DNA of 64,000 bases, from NCBI GenBank assembly GCA_032117595.1, contig JAULYZ010000030.1, positions 5,215 through 69,214 on the forward strand, read 5' to 3'. Positions 50,239-58,911 of this stretch are shown piece by piece (the first letter of the stretch is position 1; each line of letters begins with the position of its first letter). The position numbers and the translations under genes were made by a program. This DNA comes from WLJO01 sp032117595. GTDB taxonomy: Bacteria; Actinomycetota; Acidimicrobiia; Acidimicrobiales; Ilumatobacteraceae. The notes beneath the pieces are model-generated. The model searched no databases. It was not told the origin of the DNA and saw only the letters and a program-made list of their open reading frames with translations.

Positions 50239-51686
50239 GCGGGGGAGTCCCGAGACGGGAGACGACGCTTGCGGCCGCAGTGGCCGGTGCTGATCTGCCC
50301 GGGCTGAGGTCGATCGTCGGCGACCGCGACGCCATTGTTGCGTCCGCCACTCACGATTCGCGTGCGGTGGAGGCGCATTCGGTGTTCTGCTGCGTGCGCG
50401 GCGAACGCTTCGACGGCCACGACTTTGCGTCCGCCGCAGTCGCCGCCGGTGCCCGGGCCCTGCTCGTCGATCATGAGCTCGACCTCGACGTGGCGCAGGT
50501 CGTCGTTGCCGACGTCCGGGCCGCCATGGGCCCACTCAGCGCTGCGGTGTACGGGCACCCGTCGCAGCGCCTCGAGATCGTCGGTGTCACCGGGACCAAC
50601 GGCAAGACCACCACCACCCATCTGCTCGCGGAGATCTTTTCGGGGGTGGGCCGTCCGGTTGCCACGATCGGGACGCTGTCCGGGGCGATGACGACCCCCG
50701 AGGCTCCGGACCTGCAGCGGAGACTCGCCGAGTTGGTCGAGTCGGGGGTCACCACCGTTGCGATGGAGGTCTCCTCGCATGCGCTCGCGCTCCAGAGAGT
50801 CGACGGGACCCGTTTCGTTGCCAGTGTGTTCACGAACCTCGGCCGCGATCACCTCGACTTCCACGGAACGCAGGAGGCCTACTTCGCGGCGAAGGCGCGC
50901 CTGTTCGACAGTGACCTGTCGCAGCAGGCCATCATCAACAGCGACGACGAGGCCGGCAGACGACTCGCTGGCTCGATCTGTATCCCGTGCACCACGTACT
51001 CCGCCTCCTCGCTCGCCAACGTTGAGGTGACGATGGATTCGCTCTCGTACACCTGGCGCTCCCGGAAGGTGAGTGTGCCGATTGGCGGCGCTTTCAACGT
51101 GTCGAACTCCCTTGCGGCCCTCACCGCGGCAGTCGAGATCGGCGTCGACATCGACGATGCCGTGACCGCACTCGCCGCAGCGGCCCCGGTGCCGGGTCGG
51201 TTCGAACCGATACAGATGGGTCAGGATTTCGACGTGATCGTCGACTTCGCGCACACCCCAGACGCCCTCGCTGCCGTGCTGGCAACAGTGCGGGCGGCGA
51301 TTACGGGCAGATCGGGGTCTGCGCCGCGGATCATCACGGTGTTCGGGTGCGGCGGGAACCGGGACCGCGCAAAGCGGCCGGAGATGGGGCGCGTGGCCGC
51401 CGGCGGTGCAGATCTCGTGGTGGTGACCTCGGACAACCCGCGCGACGAGGATCCGTCGGTGATTATCGACGAGATCTACGCAGGCATCGACCCGGACGAC
51501 CGGGTCCGTGTGATTGTCGAACCCGATCGCTCCAATGCGATCGAGGGAGCGTGTCGCATCGCGCGTGCCGGTGACGTGGTGCTCATCGCCGGCAAGGGTC
51601 ACGAGCAGACACAGACCATCGGGGACTCGGTGATCGAGTTCGACGACCGTGCGGTTGCGCGACGCGTTCTGGGGGCCCTGCGATGA
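50235..51686 (+). CDS. murE: UDP-MurNAc-tripeptide synthetase (meso-DAP adding)
   Basis: A 483-residue Mur ligase. The ATP loop GVTGTNGKTTTTHLL is near residue 117, the carbamylated-lysine region and SNSLAALTA follow, and DNPR at 400-403 is the motif that selects meso-diaminopimelate over lysine. It adds the third residue of the stem peptide. GTG start overlapping ftsI by 4 bases. Directly downstream is mraY with a 4-base overlap; the murF gene usually found here is missing. Confidence 0.95.
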   Translation: MSGGVPRRETTLAAAVAGADLPGLRSIVGDRDAIVASATHDSRAVEAHSVFCCVRGERFDGHDFASAAVAAGARALLVDHELDLDVAQVVVADVRAAMGPLSAAVYGHPSQRLEIVGVTGTNGKTTTTHLLAEIFSGVGRPVATIGTLSGAMTTPEAPDLQRRLAELVESGVTTVAMEVSSHALALQRVDGTRFVASVFTNLGRDHLDFHGTQEAYFAAKARLFDSDLSQQAIINSDDEAGRRLAGSICIPCTTYSASSLANVEVTMDSLSYTWRSRKVSVPIGGAFNVSNSLAALTAAVEIGVDIDDAVTALAAAAPVPGRFEPIQMGQDFDVIVDFAHTPDALAAVLATVRAAITGRSGSAPRIITVFGCGGNRDRAKRPEMGRVAAGGADLVVVTSDNPRDEDPSVIIDEIYAGIDPDDRVRVIVEPDRSNAIEGACRIARAGDVVLIAGKGHEQTQTIGDSVIEFDDRAVARRVLGALR

Positions 51687-52756
51687 TCGCGATTTTCCTC
51701 TCAGGGGCGATCTCGCTCGTGGTCTCCCTGATCAGCACCCGATTCCTGATCCGCTTTTTCAAGAACCTCGGCAAGGGACAACCGATCCTCACCCGTGACG
51801 AGAACAACGCGGTGGTTGCGGAGCACTCCCACAAGCACGGCACTCCCACCATGGGCGGGATCGCCATCGTGGGCTCGGCCATCGTCGGATACATGCTCAC
51901 CCACATCCGCAAGGGCGTGGTGTTCTCCGACCAGGCGCTGATCATGCTTCTCGCGGTGGTCATCATGGCCGCCCTCGGCCTCCTCGATGATCTCGCAAAG
52001 GTGCGCAAGGGTCGCAACCGGGGCGTCTTCTGGAAGGTGAAGGGCTACATCACCCTCGCACTGAGCATCGGGGTGGCGCTGCTGCTCGCACTCACCACCA
52101 ATATCAGCCGCACGATCTCGTTCACCCGCCACGACTCGCCGGGCTGGGAACTCCCGCTCGTGATCTGGGTCCTCTGGGCGGGCTTCATGATCTTCGCAAC
52201 GACGAATGCCGTCAACGTCACCGATGGTCTTGACGGGCTCGCCGGCGGATCTGCTCTGCTCGGGTTTGCCGCCTACACGATCATCGCCTACTGGGCATTC
52301 CGGAACCCGACGATCTACGCCTTCTCGCCCGGCGTCCGTGAGGGTGTGATCAACCCTCTTGATCTTGCGGTCGTGGCGGCGGCCTTCGCCGGTGCGTGTA
52401 TTGGTTTTCTCTGGTGGAACGCAGCACCGGCGCGCATCTTCATGGGCGACGTCGGGGCTCTCGGCATCGGCGCCGCACTCGCCATGCTCGCCCTCACCAC
52501 GAACACCCACCTCCTGCTGATCCTCCTCTGCGGCCTCAACGTGATGGAGATCGGGTCGGTGGCGCTGCAGATGGGCTACTTCCGTGCAACGGGGCGCAGG
52601 AAGCGGCTGTTCAAGATGTCGCCGATCCATCACCACTTCGAGTTGTCCGGTTGGCCCGAGACCACGGTGATCATCCGTTTCTGGATCATCTCGGGACTAT
52701 GTGTTGCGCTCGGCCTCGCTCTGTTCATCAACGACTTCGTGAGGCTGCAGGGGTGA
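51683..52756 (+). CDS. mraY: Phospho-MurNAc-pentapeptide transferase
   Basis: A 357-residue polytopic membrane enzyme with about ten helices. Marks: HSHKHGTPTMGGIAIV, the DDLAKVRKGRNRG magnesium-binding aspartates, TNAVNVTDGLDGLAGGS, FMGDVGALGIGA and SPIHHHFELSGW. It attaches phospho-MurNAc-pentapeptide to undecaprenyl phosphate, forming lipid I. ATGA overlap with murE; ftsW follows after 4 bases, with murD missing from its customary place between them. Confidence 0.96.
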   Translation: MIAIFLSGAISLVVSLISTRFLIRFFKNLGKGQPILTRDENNAVVAEHSHKHGTPTMGGIAIVGSAIVGYMLTHIRKGVVFSDQALIMLLAVVIMAALGLLDDLAKVRKGRNRGVFWKVKGYITLALSIGVALLLALTTNISRTISFTRHDSPGWELPLVIWVLWAGFMIFATTNAVNVTDGLDGLAGGSALLGFAAYTIIAYWAFRNPTIYAFSPGVREGVINPLDLAVVAAAFAGACIGFLWWNAAPARIFMGDVGALGIGAALAMLALTTNTHLLLILLCGLNVMEIGSVALQMGYFRATGRRKRLFKMSPIHHHFELSGWPETTVIIRFWIISGLCVALGLALFINDFVRLQG

Positions 52757-52760
52757 CGCG

Positions 52761-53957
52761 ATGATGACCGCTCAGTTCCAGAAGCTCCTCGGCTCCCGGG
52801 GTGAGCGACGTTCCGAGCTTGCCTCCCGTCGCCGTCATCCGTCGGGACGCGCTGTGGTCCACACGGAGCCGTTGCCGATCTCTTACTACGTGATCGCCCT
52901 GGTGCTGACGGTCATGGTCCCGCTCGGTCTCGTGATGGTCCTCTCGTCGAGCTCGATCACCCAGTTCCAGAGCGGCTACTCACCGTGGCGCTTCTTCCAG
53001 CGCCAGGTGATCTGGGCGATCGCCGGTCTCGCCGTGCTGGTCGCAGCGCTCCGGACGAACCTCCGCAAGATCCGGATCCTGTGCCGGAGCTACTGGCTCG
53101 TGGCGATGAGCCTCATGCTCGTCCCGTTCATCCCCGGTCTGGGCATCTCGGTGCGTGGCGCCCGGGCGTGGGTCGGAATCGGTCCGCTCGTCTTCCAGCC
53201 CTCGGAATTCCTCAAGCTTGCCGTTCTGCTCGTCGTGGCGGACGTCATCACACGCCGGACGAGCAAGATGGGTGAGTTCCGGCAGGTGATGGTGCCGTGC
53301 CTGTTCGTGATCGGTCTCGCCGCCGGCTTGATGGTGGCCCAGAACGATCTCGGCTCGGCGATCGTCGTGTCGTGCATCGGACTCTCGGTCCTCTTCCTCG
53401 GCGGCGCTCCCTTCTTGCCGATGGTGGCGGTCTCGGGAGGGATGGCGGGCGCAGGCATGGCCTTTGCACTCAGCACGCCGTACCGTCGCGAACGCTGGAC
53501 CTCGTTCCTCGACCTCGCCAGCACGCGCGATGGGGGTGGCTACCAGACCTGGCAGTCCCTGCTCAGCATCTCGAACGGCGGATTCACCGGGAGTGGTGTC
53601 GGCGCAGGCTCCGGAAAGTGGGGGTACGTGCCGCTCGCGCACTCCGACTTCATCTTCGCCGTACTCGCCGAGGAACTCGGCTTTCTCGGCGTTTTCGCCG
53701 TACTCGGTGCGTACGTTGCGCTGGTGTGGGCCGGGACCAACGTGGTGCTCGCGTCGCGTGACCGTTTCGCGACCCTCGTGGCAGGTGGGGTCGTGGCGTG
53801 GATCGGTATCCAGGCCATCATCAACATCGGGGGAGTGGTCGGGTTGATCCCGGTGACGGGTCTGACACTCCCGTTCCTGTCGTATGGTGGTTCCTCATTG
53901 CTGACGATGATGGCTGCCGGGGGTCTGTTGCTGAACGTGGCCCGAATGGGGAGATGA
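52761..53957 (+). CDS. ftsW: Septal peptidoglycan polymerase FtsW
   Basis: A 398-residue SEDS-family glycosyltransferase with ten predicted helices. A basic 35-residue tail precedes helix 1. Marks: RAWVGIGPLVFQPSEFLKLA, AQNDLGSAIVV, a catalytic-type Asp region after VPLAHSDFIFAVLAEELGF, and the C-terminal GVVGLIPVTGLTLPFLSYGGSSLL. It polymerises lipid II at the septum with FtsI. Two adjacent ATG codons (52761 and 52764) are possible. The stop overlaps murG by 4 bases. Confidence 0.95.
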   Translation: MMTAQFQKLLGSRGERRSELASRRRHPSGRAVVHTEPLPISYYVIALVLTVMVPLGLVMVLSSSSITQFQSGYSPWRFFQRQVIWAIAGLAVLVAALRTNLRKIRILCRSYWLVAMSLMLVPFIPGLGISVRGARAWVGIGPLVFQPSEFLKLAVLLVVADVITRRTSKMGEFRQVMVPCLFVIGLAAGLMVAQNDLGSAIVVSCIGLSVLFLGGAPFLPMVAVSGGMAGAGMAFALSTPYRRERWTSFLDLASTRDGGGYQTWQSLLSISNGGFTGSGVGAGSGKWGYVPLAHSDFIFAVLAEELGFLGVFAVLGAYVALVWAGTNVVLASRDRFATLVAGGVVAWIGIQAIINIGGVVGLIPVTGLTLPFLSYGGSSLLTMMAAGGLLLNVARMGR

Positions 53958-55060
53958 CCTCCCGAGTCGTGGTGATCGCCGGCGGGGGTACGGCCGGCCA
54001 TGTACTCCCGGCACTCGCCGTGGCCGATGGCCTGGTCGACCTCGGGTACCGACATGAGGACATCCACTATCTGGGTGCCCAGCGCGGCGTCGAGACCCGT
54101 TTGGTGCCGCCGTCGGGAATCCCGCACACCTTCCTCGATGTGGTCGGTCTCGCCCGCTCGCTCCATCCGAGGAACCTTCGCTTTGTCACCAAGATGATTG
54201 CAGCGCGTCGGCAGGCCACGGTGTTGATGCGCCGTCTCCGGCCGGCAGTGGTCGTGTCGGTCGGTGGTTACGCCAGTCTCCCGGCCGTACTCGCAGCCCG
54301 TCGGCTTCGGGTTCCGGTGGTCGTCGTCAGCTACGACAAGCGCCCCGGTCGGGCGAGCGCCTTCGCTGCCCGCCGCGCTGCAGCGTGCGCCGTTGCGTTC
54401 CCCGATTCACCGTTGCCGCGGGCTGTCCACACTGGCGCCCCCCTGCGTCGGGCCGTTCGCGAGGTCAACAGGTCACAGGACCGTGAGCGGGCACGCCGGG
54501 AACTCGGCCTTCCAGATGACCGACTGGTCGTCGCCGTGATGGGCGGCTCGCTCGGTTCGGGTGTGCTCAACGAGGCAACCGCTTCATACATCGAGACCCA
54601 CGCGCAGAACCGTCACCTTGCGGTGAGGCACGTCTGCGGAGATCGGTTTCTCGACAAGATGCCATCCCCACGAGACGGTGAACACGGCATTCTGTACGAC
54701 GTGGTTGGGTTCGAGCCGAGGATGCCCCTGTTGTACGCGGCTGCCGACGTGCTGGTGGGCCGCGGCGGGGCAAGCACGGTGTGCGAGGTCGCCGCAGTCG
54801 GGATTCCCGCGGTGCTCGTTCCCTGGGCGGGTGCCGCCGAGGATCATCAGACGGCAAATGTCCGTTGGCTCTCGGACATCGGCGCGGCGGTGCTGATCCC
54901 CGAGGCGGAGATCACCGCCGAGCGGTTCGCCGCAGAGGTCGATCGACTCCTTGCAGATCCCGACGAGCGCGAGGCGCTCGCAGCGAGAGCGTTCGAGGCC
55001 GGTGCGCCACACCGCAGCGACGCGCTCGCCCGGCTAATCGACGGGGTCGCTCGTGGTTGA
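53954..55060 (+). CDS. murG: UDP-GlcNAc:lipid I N-acetylglucosaminyltransferase
   Basis: A 368-residue GT28 enzyme. The first loop is GGGTAGHV at 10-17, the middle has VVSVGGYASLPAVLAA, and the donor site has GGSLGS and GRGGASTVCEVAAVGIPAVLVPWAGAAEDHQTANV. It converts lipid I to lipid II at the inner membrane face. Odd feature: the acceptor-side HEQN block of typical MurG is replaced by SYDKRPGRAS at about 126-135. ATGA overlap with ftsW and an 8-base overlap with murC. Confidence 0.93.
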   Translation: MTSRVVVIAGGGTAGHVLPALAVADGLVDLGYRHEDIHYLGAQRGVETRLVPPSGIPHTFLDVVGLARSLHPRNLRFVTKMIAARRQATVLMRRLRPAVVVSVGGYASLPAVLAARRLRVPVVVVSYDKRPGRASAFAARRAAACAVAFPDSPLPRAVHTGAPLRRAVREVNRSQDRERARRELGLPDDRLVVAVMGGSLGSGVLNEATASYIETHAQNRHLAVRHVCGDRFLDKMPSPRDGEHGILYDVVGFEPRMPLLYAAADVLVGRGGASTVCEVAAVGIPAVLVPWAGAAEDHQTANVRWLSDIGAAVLIPEAEITAERFAAEVDRLLADPDEREALAARAFEAGAPHRSDALARLIDGVARG

Positions 55061-56474
55061 GCCGATGCCTGTTGCGCCGCTCGATCTGTCGCGGCCCGGA
55101 CGCTTCCACGTCGTCGGCGTCGGCGGCCCGGGTATGAGTGCTGTCGCCCTCGTGCTCGCAGAGATGGGACACCGGGTGTCGGGGAGCGACCTCCGCGAGG
55201 TTCCCGTGCTCGACCGACTCCGGAGCGCAGGTGTGGAGATCCACATCGGGCACGATCGACACGTCATCGTCGGGTGCGATGCCGTCACGTACTCGACGGC
55301 CATTCCCGACCGGAACATCGAGCTCGTGGCGGCCAGGGCCGCGGGAATACCCGTGCTGCACCGAGCGGGGATGCTGGCCTCGATCTGCGCAATGGGCCGT
55401 GCGGTCGGTGTCGCCGGAACCCACGGCAAGACCACCACCTCGTCGATGCTCATGCTCGTGCTCGCGGCGGCGGGGTACCGGCCCGGCTTCGTCATCGGCG
55501 GCGACGTCACCGACACGGGCACCGGCGCCCAGTGGACCGGCCCCGGCTGGTTGGTGGTCGAGGCCGATGAGAGCGACTTCACCCACCTCCAGCTCCCGCT
55601 GCACGGCACGATCCTCACCAACGTCGATGTCGACCACCTCGAGCACTACGGCAACTTCGAAGCGATCGTCGCCGGGTTCGAGCGATACCTCGATCAGGTA
55701 CATGGTCCGCGGGTGCTCTGCATCGACGACGAGGTCTGTCGTCGCCTCGCTGGGTCGCGCGACGTGATCACCTACGGCACCGACCCGTCGGCGGGGTTCC
55801 GCGCCGTCGACGCCCGCTCGCACGCCGGGACCTGGAGCTTCTCCGTCGTCCACGACGGTGAGTTGCTGGGTCGGGTCGAGCTTCCCCTCCGTGGCATGCA
55901 CAACGTCCGCAATGCGACCGGGGTCATCGCGATGGCTACCACGCTCGGCGTGCCCTTCGGCACGACGGCTGCTGCGCTTGCGCGTTTCAGCGGTGTTGCC
56001 CGACGGCTGGACTTCCGGGGTCGTCACGGGGGAGCGACCTTCGTGGACGACTACGGGCACATTCCGAACGAGATCGCTGCCGTGCTCGACGCGCTGCGTA
56101 CGAGCGGCGACGGCTTCAAGCGGGTGGTGGCCGTGTTCCAACCGAACCGCTACCGGCGCATGGAATTGCTCTGGCCCGAGTACCGCGACGCCTTCGTGGG
56201 CGCTGACCTCACCGTGATCACCGACATCTATCCGTCGGGCGACGCGCCGATACCGGGTGTCACCGGGAAGCTCGTGGTGAACGCAGTACTCGATGCGCAC
56301 CCCGACCACCGGGTGGTGTGGCTCCCGCGGCGTCACGATCTCATCGAGTTCCTCGCTCGCGAGGTGCGCGCCGGCGATGTGTGCGTGTCGATGGGCTGTG
56401 GCGACGTTGCGAGCCTCCCGGCAGAGATCATCGCCCGACGGACAGAACTGGGCGCCGGGACCGCTGAGCCATGA
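55053..56474 (+). CDS. murC: UDP-MurNAc-L-alanine ligase
   Basis: A 473-residue Mur ligase. HVVGVGGPGMSAVALVLAEMGHRVSGSD is the N-terminal nucleotide fold, GVAGTHGKTTTSSML the ATP loop near residue 125, then VVEADESDF, NVDVDHLEHY, LPLRGMHNVRNATGVI and DDYGHIPNEI. It adds L-alanine to UDP-MurNAc. Start is a GTG at 55053 (an ATG at 55065 is possible), overlapping murG by 8 bases; the stop overlaps murB by 4 bases. Confidence 0.95.
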   Translation: MVEPMPVAPLDLSRPGRFHVVGVGGPGMSAVALVLAEMGHRVSGSDLREVPVLDRLRSAGVEIHIGHDRHVIVGCDAVTYSTAIPDRNIELVAARAAGIPVLHRAGMLASICAMGRAVGVAGTHGKTTTSSMLMLVLAAAGYRPGFVIGGDVTDTGTGAQWTGPGWLVVEADESDFTHLQLPLHGTILTNVDVDHLEHYGNFEAIVAGFERYLDQVHGPRVLCIDDEVCRRLAGSRDVITYGTDPSAGFRAVDARSHAGTWSFSVVHDGELLGRVELPLRGMHNVRNATGVIAMATTLGVPFGTTAAALARFSGVARRLDFRGRHGGATFVDDYGHIPNEIAAVLDALRTSGDGFKRVVAVFQPNRYRRMELLWPEYRDAFVGADLTVITDIYPSGDAPIPGVTGKLVVNAVLDAHPDHRVVWLPRRHDLIEFLAREVRAGDVCVSMGCGDVASLPAEIIARRTELGAGTAEP

Positions 56475-57424
56475 GCACTGCCTCGCTCGAGCGGGCGGCC
56501 CAGCTCCTCGCCGGTCTCGCCGAGGTGGACGCCCCGTTCGGTGCGCTCACGACGTACCGGGTCGGCGGGCCGGCACGGTTGCTCGTGCGGGCACGCAGCC
56601 GGGAGGACCTTGCGCGAGTCGCTGAGGCGGTCGCTGCTTCGGGTGTGGCGGTGCTGGTGCTCGGACGCGGCTCGAACCTGCTCGTCGCCGATGCTGGCTT
56701 TGACGGACTTGTCGTGATCCTCGGCGAGGAGTTCGCCGAAATCACCACGGACGGGACCGTGGTGGAGGCCGGCGGCTCGACGCTGCTTCCTGTGCTCGCT
56801 CGCCGCACCGCTGCTGCCGGCCTGACAGGGCTCGAGTGGGCAGTAGGTGTACCCGGCTCGGTGGGTGGCGCCATCCGGATGAACGCAGGCGGCCACGGGT
56901 CCGATGTTGCGGCGAGCCTGATCGACGTCGACCTCGTCGATCTCCGTTCGGGAGGACAACGACGGGTCGTCGCAGCATCGCTCGGGCTTCGGTTCCGTGG
57001 CTCGGATCTCGGCGACACGGATCTCGTCGTGAGCGCACGGTTCAGGCTTCGAAGCGGCGACGTATCGACGAGCGAGCGTGAGATCGGTGAGATCGTGAGG
57101 TGGCGCCGGGAGCACCAGCCCGGCGGACAGAATGCAGGTTCAGTGTTCGTGAACCCGATTCCCGGATCCCTCGCAGCGGGTCAGATCATCGACGAGCTCG
57201 GTCTGCGCGGCTTCGCCATCGGGTCAGCGACCGTCTCCGAGAAGCACGCCAACTTCATCCAGTCCGCCGAGGGCGGCAGTGCCGATGACGTGCGGGCAGT
57301 GATGGAGGCAGTGCGCGAGCGGGTGTTCAGCGAGCGCGGCATCCTGCTTCGCAGCGAGATCCGTCTCGTGGGTTTCGGCGATGAGCCAGAACCGCGTCGA
57401 GCGATAGAGGCGGGTCATGGCTGA
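56471..57424 (+). CDS. murB: UDP-N-acetylenolpyruvoylglucosamine reductase
   Basis: A 317-residue FAD enzyme of the MurB type that lacks the extra loop (type II). TTYRVGGPARLLVRA, VLGRGSNLLVAD and GVPGSVGGAIRMNAGGHG form the FAD site; the proton-donor serine is in QNAGSVFVNP, and SEKHANFIQ carries the C-terminal contact. It reduces enolpyruvyl-UDP-GlcNAc to UDP-MurNAc with NADPH. ATGA overlap with murC and an 8-base overlap with ftsQ. Confidence 0.95.
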   Translation: MSTASLERAAQLLAGLAEVDAPFGALTTYRVGGPARLLVRARSREDLARVAEAVAASGVAVLVLGRGSNLLVADAGFDGLVVILGEEFAEITTDGTVVEAGGSTLLPVLARRTAAAGLTGLEWAVGVPGSVGGAIRMNAGGHGSDVAASLIDVDLVDLRSGGQRRVVAASLGLRFRGSDLGDTDLVVSARFRLRSGDVSTSEREIGEIVRWRREHQPGGQNAGSVFVNPIPGSLAAGQIIDELGLRGFAIGSATVSEKHANFIQSAEGGSADDVRAVMEAVRERVFSERGILLRSEIRLVGFGDEPEPRRAIEAGHG

Positions 57425-58751
57425 GCGACCCGAGGTCGAGCAGGACGGCGGGACGCCCCGAGACCCCACGAGTCCGTCGAGGCGGATCCCGTACCCCGAT
57501 GTGCCACCGCCGTCGGAGGCACCCGATCCCGCCGCCCGGGCCGCCGCCCGGGGTCCCCGTCGCACCGTGGTGATCGGTGAGTCCGAGGCCGCACCGGGCT
57601 CCGGTGTCCAGTATCCGAACGAGTACACGTCGCTCACCGAGCGGATCGTCGCAGCGACCTCCCGCACCGGCGGTGTCTCGCGCTCACGAACGGCCATGGT
57701 GGGTCGTCGCGACGCAACCGGGGTCCGCGGGGAGCCTGGACTCCTGGGGGAGTCCGGCGCCACCAGCTCGCCGAGCAGCCTCGACGACCCGGCGCCAACG
57801 GCAGGTACCGGGCTCTCGGGCCGTGTTGTGACTGCACCGTTGGCTGAGGAGGGAAATGGCGCAGACACTGTCCGGGACGGCACGTCACGGGTTGTCGTCA
57901 TCAGCGACCACGATGGTCTGCCCGACGCGAGTTACACCGTCGCCGACTCGCGTTCACCCGATGCGCCCGGTGGTCCGCGAGTGCACCCTCGACTTCGTGC
58001 ACGACGTCTCGCCATCCGCAGGAAGGCCGGTCGACGGCGTATCTACTGGTCCGCCGTTGCGGGCGGCCTCCTGCTCATTGCGGTCGTTGCCATCGGGATC
58101 CTCTCCACGCCGCTGTTCGCCGTGAACACGATCCGCCTGTCGGGCATCGTGTACACCGATCAGGAGGACATCGCCGAGATCACCAAGTCGATTCGCGGGA
58201 AGCCGATCCTGACCGCTGATCTCAACTCTGCGCGAGACCGCCTCGAAGCGCTTCCCTGGGTGAAGTACGCAAGTGTCACGATGGACTTCCCGCACACCGT
58301 GGTGATCCAGATTGCCGAGCGCACACCAGTGGCGACCTTCCTCGGTGAGGACAACAAGTGGCGTGTCATCGACGTGGAGGGGCGTGTCATCGACGTGCTC
58401 GCCGGTCGACCCGTCGATTACATGGCGATCTACGGGGCGGGTCCCCTGCTCGAACCCGGCGCCAACAGCCCGGAGTTCGCACAGGTGGCTCAGCTCGTCT
58501 CGTCGACGCCGCCCGCGCTCGTGCCGCTCGTACGTCACTTCGAGGTGGACCAACAGTTCAACGTGTCGTTGACCCTCCGGATCAACAAGAAGGGCGACAC
58601 GCTCGTCGATCTGTGCTCCGCCGAGACCCTCGACATCCGTCAGATGGTGGCCCTCGCTGCGTTCTTGAAGACGAAGGTGGACCCGAAGGCCACCCCGCCG
58701 GGCCGAATCACAGCCTGCAAACCGGATTTGGTCACCACCTCCGATTCCTGA
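57417..58751 (+). CDS. ftsQ: Division protein FtsQ with long N-terminal tail
   Basis: A 444-residue bitopic protein. About 205 residues of low-complexity Pro/Ser/Thr/Gly-rich cytoplasmic tail precede one membrane helix (about 210-231). Then comes a POTRA domain (NTIRLSGIVYTDQEDIAEIT...LPWVKYASV) and the FtsQ beta domain. The tail is much longer than in E. coli FtsQ. Within the beta domain a 16-base direct repeat at 58361 and 58382 gives the duplicated residues RVIDV-EG-RVIDV. It links FtsL and FtsB-like proteins to the septum. Overlaps murB by 8 bases. Confidence 0.9.
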   Translation: MAERPEVEQDGGTPRDPTSPSRRIPYPDVPPPSEAPDPAARAAARGPRRTVVIGESEAAPGSGVQYPNEYTSLTERIVAATSRTGGVSRSRTAMVGRRDATGVRGEPGLLGESGATSSPSSLDDPAPTAGTGLSGRVVTAPLAEEGNGADTVRDGTSRVVVISDHDGLPDASYTVADSRSPDAPGGPRVHPRLRARRLAIRRKAGRRRIYWSAVAGGLLLIAVVAIGILSTPLFAVNTIRLSGIVYTDQEDIAEITKSIRGKPILTADLNSARDRLEALPWVKYASVTMDFPHTVVIQIAERTPVATFLGEDNKWRVIDVEGRVIDVLAGRPVDYMAIYGAGPLLEPGANSPEFAQVAQLVSSTPPALVPLVRHFEVDQQFNVSLTLRINKKGDTLVDLCSAETLDIRQMVALAAFLKTKVDPKATPPGRITACKPDLVTTSDS

Positions 58752-58911
58752 TCCCGGATCGTCCGAGCGCATGCGAGTGTCGCTGGAGTGCTGCGTACGG
58801 TGAGCCGCGGCTGCAGACGGCGTTTTGTGCCCGGAAAGACGCCTCCTTCGGCCCCTTGTCTGGGAGAATGCTCGGAATCCCAGTCCGACGAACCAGTCAG
58901 AGGATCGCCTC

